From positions 1 through 16,723 of the forward strand of contig CALZDK010000015.1 of NCBI GenBank assembly GCA_945637645.1: a stretch of DNA of 16,723 nucleotides, written 5' to 3'. A program made the position numbers and the translations under genes. Shown here in pieces: positions 14,125 to 16,723 of this stretch (positions are counted from its first letter, which is position 1; every line of letters starts with the position of its first letter). Under the pieces are notes generated by a model. The model did no database searches and was not told the DNA's origin. It was given only the letters and a program-made list of their open reading frames with translations. Origin of the DNA: an uncultured Prevotella sp. Lineage in GTDB: Bacteria > Bacteroidota > Bacteroidia > Bacteroidales > Bacteroidaceae.

Positions 14125-14703
14125 ATGAACAAGGAAGATTTATTGGCAAAAATTCGTGCCAACATACATACCACATACGATATGCCATCGTTTGACGACA
14201 TGAAGGGAGTGCAATATGCCGACCCCCTGAAACAGTTCGTCGAGATGAGCAAGACTGTGGGAGGAAAAGTAGTTGAGTTGGAGAAAGGACAAGACATCAA
14301 CGAGGTGATTAAGAATTGCTACCCCGACGCCAAGGTAATTGCATCAAACCTGCCGGAGGTGACAATAGCAAACAGAAACCCTGACACCGTTGCCGAGGCA
14401 AACGACCTCAACGGCACCGACGTGGGCGTGGTGAGAGGCGTGTTCGGAGTGGCTGAGAACGGATGCATCTGGATTCCACAAACCATGAAACAGAAAGCCG
14501 TGTGCTTCATCTCCGAATATCTCGTAATACTGCTCGACCACAAACAGATTGTCAACAATATGCACGAGGCATACCAACGCATAGAGTTCAACTCCTACGG
14601 CTACGGATGCTTCATCAGCGGACCGTCCAAAACCGCCGACATTGCCCAGGCACTCGTGATGGGTGCACAGGCGGCAAGAGGTGTCACTGTGGTGCTGGAG
14701 TAA
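14125..14703 (+). CDS. lutC: LutC-type LUD domain protein
   Basis: This is the third subunit of the LutABC lactate oxidation system, with 192 residues, shorter than Bacillus LutC (about 240). It consists of one LUD domain. Signatures are DVGVVRGVFGVAENGCIWI and GPSKTADIAQALVMGAQAAR; the latter matches the family's GPSRTADIe..lv.G..gP, although the usual Gly-Pro pair is replaced by Ala-Ala. The exact chemical role of LutC in the complex is unknown. It starts 66 bases after lutB, past a tandem repeat. An 8-bp inverted repeat encloses its stop codon and may end the operon transcript. Confidence 0.9.
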   Translation: MNKEDLLAKIRANIHTTYDMPSFDDMKGVQYADPLKQFVEMSKTVGGKVVELEKGQDINEVIKNCYPDAKVIASNLPEVTIANRNPDTVAEANDLNGTDVGVVRGVFGVAENGCIWIPQTMKQKAVCFISEYLVILLDHKQIVNNMHEAYQRIEFNSYGYGCFISGPSKTADIAQALVMGAQAARGVTVVLE

Positions 14704-14717
14704 CAAAAAACTCCAGC
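14694..14717 (+). terminator. Hairpin enclosing the lutC stop codon
   Basis: GCTGGAGT (14694-14701) and ACTCCAGC (14710-14717) form a perfect 8-bp stem around the loop AACAAAAA. Its left arm is the last codons of lutC. It is followed by GTTTAACATAGTTTT, a weak T-rich stretch, so it is a plausible terminator of the lut operon. Confidence 0.5.
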
Positions 14718-14767
14718 GTTTAACATAGTTTTACAAGAGTTTAAATCCGATTTACGATTATAATTGC

Positions 14768-14775
14768 TAACTTTG
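14768..14775 (+). promoter_or_regulatory. -7 promoter element of the PCMD-barrel operon
   Basis: TAACTTTG matches TAnnTTTG exactly and lies 30 bases before ATG 14806. No clear -33 TTTG is present. The whole 102-base gap after lutC holds only this element and the lutC hairpin. Confidence 0.6.
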
Positions 14776-14805
14776 CACCGCAAATAAGTAAAAATATCGC
14801 AATTG

Positions 14806-15969
14806 ATGAAGATAATTCGACAGACAATTTTTGCCTTGGTGATAACCGCTCTCGCATCATGCTTCAAGGACGAGGCACCTAATGCGGAGTGCGATATCAC
14901 CAAGGCTTGGATACACGCCGACAATCCAGCTGAGATGTTCTTTCAGCCGACAGACACTGCCATAAACGTTCTTTACGACAAAAACGAGATAACGTTCACC
15001 GTAAGGCGCAATGCAGACATCACTGCACTGGCTCCAAGGTTTGAAATAACCGAAGGCGCTACAATATCTCCCGAAAACGGGTCTGTACACGATTTCTCTA
15101 AGGGACCGGTGGTTTATACCGTTACATCCGAGGACAAACAGTGGAACCGTAAATACACTGTCAGTTTCAAACCCACCACCGTCATACAGTCGTCAACGGT
15201 GCTTTTCGACTTCGAGAATGCAAGTGTTTACAACGACGAAAAAAAGAAGGTGGGCTACTACAAATGGTATGAGACTCAGCCTGACGGAACGAAACTGGAA
15301 TATTGGTCTAACGCCAATGCCGGCTATGCACTGAGCAAGTCGAGCGCAACCCCGGAGGAATTTCCGTCGGTGTCTGTCGATGGCTACGAGGGACGCTGCG
15401 TGAAACTCACCACCTGCAGCACCGGATCGTGGGGCGAACTGGTGCGCCGTCCTCTTGCGGCAGGTAACTTCTTCATAGGAGAGTTCGACGTGTCGCTTGC
15501 CCTCACCAACACTCTCCATACCACGAGAATGGGCAGACCCTTTGCAAAGAAACCGTTGAAGGTGACCGGAATGTACAAATACAAGGCGGGCGATGTCTTC
15601 TGGAGTTACGTCAACTACAAGGTGGAGAAGCACCCGGAGATAAAGGACCGTGCGGCAATCTACGCTTCGTTCTATCGCAACCACGACGCACAGGGCAAGG
15701 AAGTGATGCTCTACGGCGAGGACTCAAAGACAAACCCAAACATAGTGGCTATTGCCGAGGTTGCCGACATTCCGGAGACCGACACATGGACACCGTTCGA
15801 GATGACGTTCACCTATTCCACAGACATCGATATGGACGAACTTGAACGTCAGGGATATAGTCTCACCATAGTCTTCACCTCCAGCACCCAGGGCGCCTAC
15901 TACGAGGGAGCCCCAGGCAGCACACTGTATATCGATAACGTACGTCTTGAGTGCGAGGAAGAGAAATAG
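14806..15969 (+). CDS. PCMD-domain lipoprotein, probably surface exposed
   Basis: From ATG 14806 the protein has 387 residues; a TTG one codon earlier is less likely. The lipoprotein signal ends in ALASC with C19, followed by FKDEAP. Lys-Asp-Glu just after the cysteine resembles the Bacteroidetes lipoprotein export signal (QKDDE type), which predicts the outer face of the outer membrane. Residues about 28-122 form a beta-sandwich like DUF5018/Pkd-type modules (ITEGATISPENGSVHDF, then VVYTVTSEDKQWNRKYTV). Residues about 131-383 match the PCMD domain, named putative carbohydrate metabolism domain (VLFDFENA, EYWSNANAGYAL, AAGNFFIGEFDV, TGMYKYKAGD, LYIDNVRLE). A carbohydrate-binding role is likely from the jelly-roll-like end, but no substrate or catalytic site is evident. 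The barrel gene starts 12 bases later. Confidence 0.85.
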   Translation: MKIIRQTIFALVITALASCFKDEAPNAECDITKAWIHADNPAEMFFQPTDTAINVLYDKNEITFTVRRNADITALAPRFEITEGATISPENGSVHDFSKGPVVYTVTSEDKQWNRKYTVSFKPTTVIQSSTVLFDFENASVYNDEKKKVGYYKWYETQPDGTKLEYWSNANAGYALSKSSATPEEFPSVSVDGYEGRCVKLTTCSTGSWGELVRRPLAAGNFFIGEFDVSLALTNTLHTTRMGRPFAKKPLKVTGMYKYKAGDVFWSYVNYKVEKHPEIKDRAAIYASFYRNHDAQGKEVMLYGEDSKTNPNIVAIAEVADIPETDTWTPFEMTFTYSTDIDMDELERQGYSLTIVFTSSTQGAYYEGAPGSTLYIDNVRLECEEEK

Positions 15970-15981
15970 ACACGATTTTTT

Positions 15982-16723
15982 ATGAACAGAAAGATAATAA
16001 TCAACTTGGCTCTTCTGATGGCAATGGCATTGCCGTCGTGGGCGATAAGCATACCAGACAGCCTCAACTACACATTCCGCATAGGCTACAACATTGGCGG
16101 AACGGCTCCAATAGGTATGCCAGTGACCATACGCAGTCTCAACAGCTACGACTTCCAGCCCAACATAACACTCGGACTTGACGTGCAAAAGGACATCTGG
16201 GGACCGTGGGGACTGCTCGCCGGTGTACACATCGAGAACAAGGGAATGAAGATAGATGCTACCGTGAAGAACTACCACATGGAGATGGTTCAGGGTGGCG
16301 AACACCTTGAGGGTATGTACACGGGCAACCTCGTGACAGAGTGCAACCGCTGGATGCTCACCATTCCCGTAATGGCGACACTGCGCACAGGACGCTTCCT
16401 CATAAAGTGCGGTCCATACGTCTCCTACGTTGCCACAAACAACTTCGAGGGACATGTCTATGACGGCTATCTTCGCACAGGTGACCCAACGGGCGACAAG
16501 ATTGAAATGGGACCCGAAGGCGACGACAACCCCACCTACGACTTCGGCGACGAAATGCGCAAGTTCCAGTGGGGCATCAATCTCGGTGCCGACTTCCTTA
16601 TAGGAAAGCGCATCGGCGTGTCCGCAGACCTCGCCTGGGGACTCAACGGAGCCTTCAAGAGTTCCTTCAAGACCATCGAGCAAACCCTCTACCCCATCTA
16701 CGGCACTATCGGATTGACATATA
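15982..16723 (+). CDS. Outer-membrane beta-barrel protein, 3' end outside window
   Basis: The frame is open from ATG 15982 to the window edge, with 247 codons visible. A signal peptide (MNRKIIINLALLMAMALPSWA, cleavage probably after residue 21) is followed by alternating polar and hydrophobic strands with aromatic girdles, for example FRIGYNIGGTAPI, NITLGLDVQKDIWGPWGLLAGVHIENKGMKI, RFLIKCGPYVSYV, QWGINLGADFLIG and PIYGTIGLTY. This fits the small PorT-like or porin-family barrels of Bacteroidetes. The last visible strand resembles a barrel C-terminus, so only a few residues are probably missing. With the PCMD lipoprotein 12 bases upstream it likely forms one transcript and perhaps one surface complex (inference). 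Ligand and function unknown. Confidence 0.8.
   Translation, partial: MNRKIIINLALLMAMALPSWAISIPDSLNYTFRIGYNIGGTAPIGMPVTIRSLNSYDFQPNITLGLDVQKDIWGPWGLLAGVHIENKGMKIDATVKNYHMEMVQGGEHLEGMYTGNLVTECNRWMLTIPVMATLRTGRFLIKCGPYVSYVATNNFEGHVYDGYLRTGDPTGDKIEMGPEGDDNPTYDFGDEMRKFQWGINLGADFLIGKRIGVSADLAWGLNGAFKSSFKTIEQTLYPIYGTIGLTY

Noticed and set aside
13941..14300. Minus-strand frame with a repeated Leu-Val-Asn-Ser-Ser-Thr-Cys-Gln pattern
   Set aside because: The pattern is the translation of the 8-bp AGTTGAC tandem repeat on the opposite strand and the rest is antisense to lutB and lutC.
15724..16683. Minus-strand open frame of 319 codons at the right edge
   Set aside because: It is antisense to the PCMD lipoprotein and beta-barrel genes, which have signal peptides and domain matches on the plus strand.

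Overview
The window reads as chromosomal DNA of a Bacteroidales bacterium, most likely a Prevotella-like member of the Prevotellaceae. The reasons are the gene families (DUF4369 lipoprotein, PCMD lipoprotein beside an outer-membrane barrel, stand-alone MetH reactivation domain, DivIC, HU pairs), Bacteroidetes-type promoters (TTTG-N19/20-TAnnTTTG, seen at five places), and intergenic tandem repeats of the AGTTGAC type. I see no tRNA, rRNA, transposase, integrase, phage gene or CRISPR array. Genes are tightly packed, and the only stretches of about 100-220 bases without a gene hold promoters, hairpins or short repeats.

Layout. (1) Positions 1-3371, plus strand: the 3' part of ftsY (SRP receptor GTPase), rimO (ribosomal protein S12 methylthiotransferase), a small HU-family protein, and a second HU protein fused to an acidic linker, a transmembrane helix and a LysM-like domain. 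(2) 3455-4414, plus strand, own promoter: a regulator joining a RIC/hemerythrin-type di-iron domain to a LuxR-type helix-turn-helix. It is followed by a 221-base convergent spacer with 11-bp tandem repeats. (3) 9600-4636, minus strand: a DUF4369 lipoprotein, dihydroorotase pyrC, a stand-alone MetH reactivation domain, a membrane metallophosphoesterase and a PlsC-type acyltransferase, spaced 0-19 bases apart and so probably one operon. (4) 11168-9688, minus strand: a Bax-inhibitor-1/YccA membrane protein, a DivIC/FtsB septum initiator and an overlapping small four-helix membrane protein. (5) 11354-14703, plus strand, divergent from (4): a GNAT acetyltransferase followed by lutA, lutB and lutC, the iron-sulfur lactate oxidation system. 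(6) 14806 to the right edge, plus strand: a PCMD lipoprotein predicted to be surface exposed and a beta-barrel protein cut by the window end.

Most genes are housekeeping. The points most worth a second look are the HU-TM-LysM protein, whose architecture could tie DNA to the cell wall; the RIC-LuxR protein, which looks like a one-component iron or nitric-oxide responsive regulator; the split methionine synthase; the strong Shine-Dalgarno sites confined to the HU pair; and several short-repeat and stop-codon hairpin structures.
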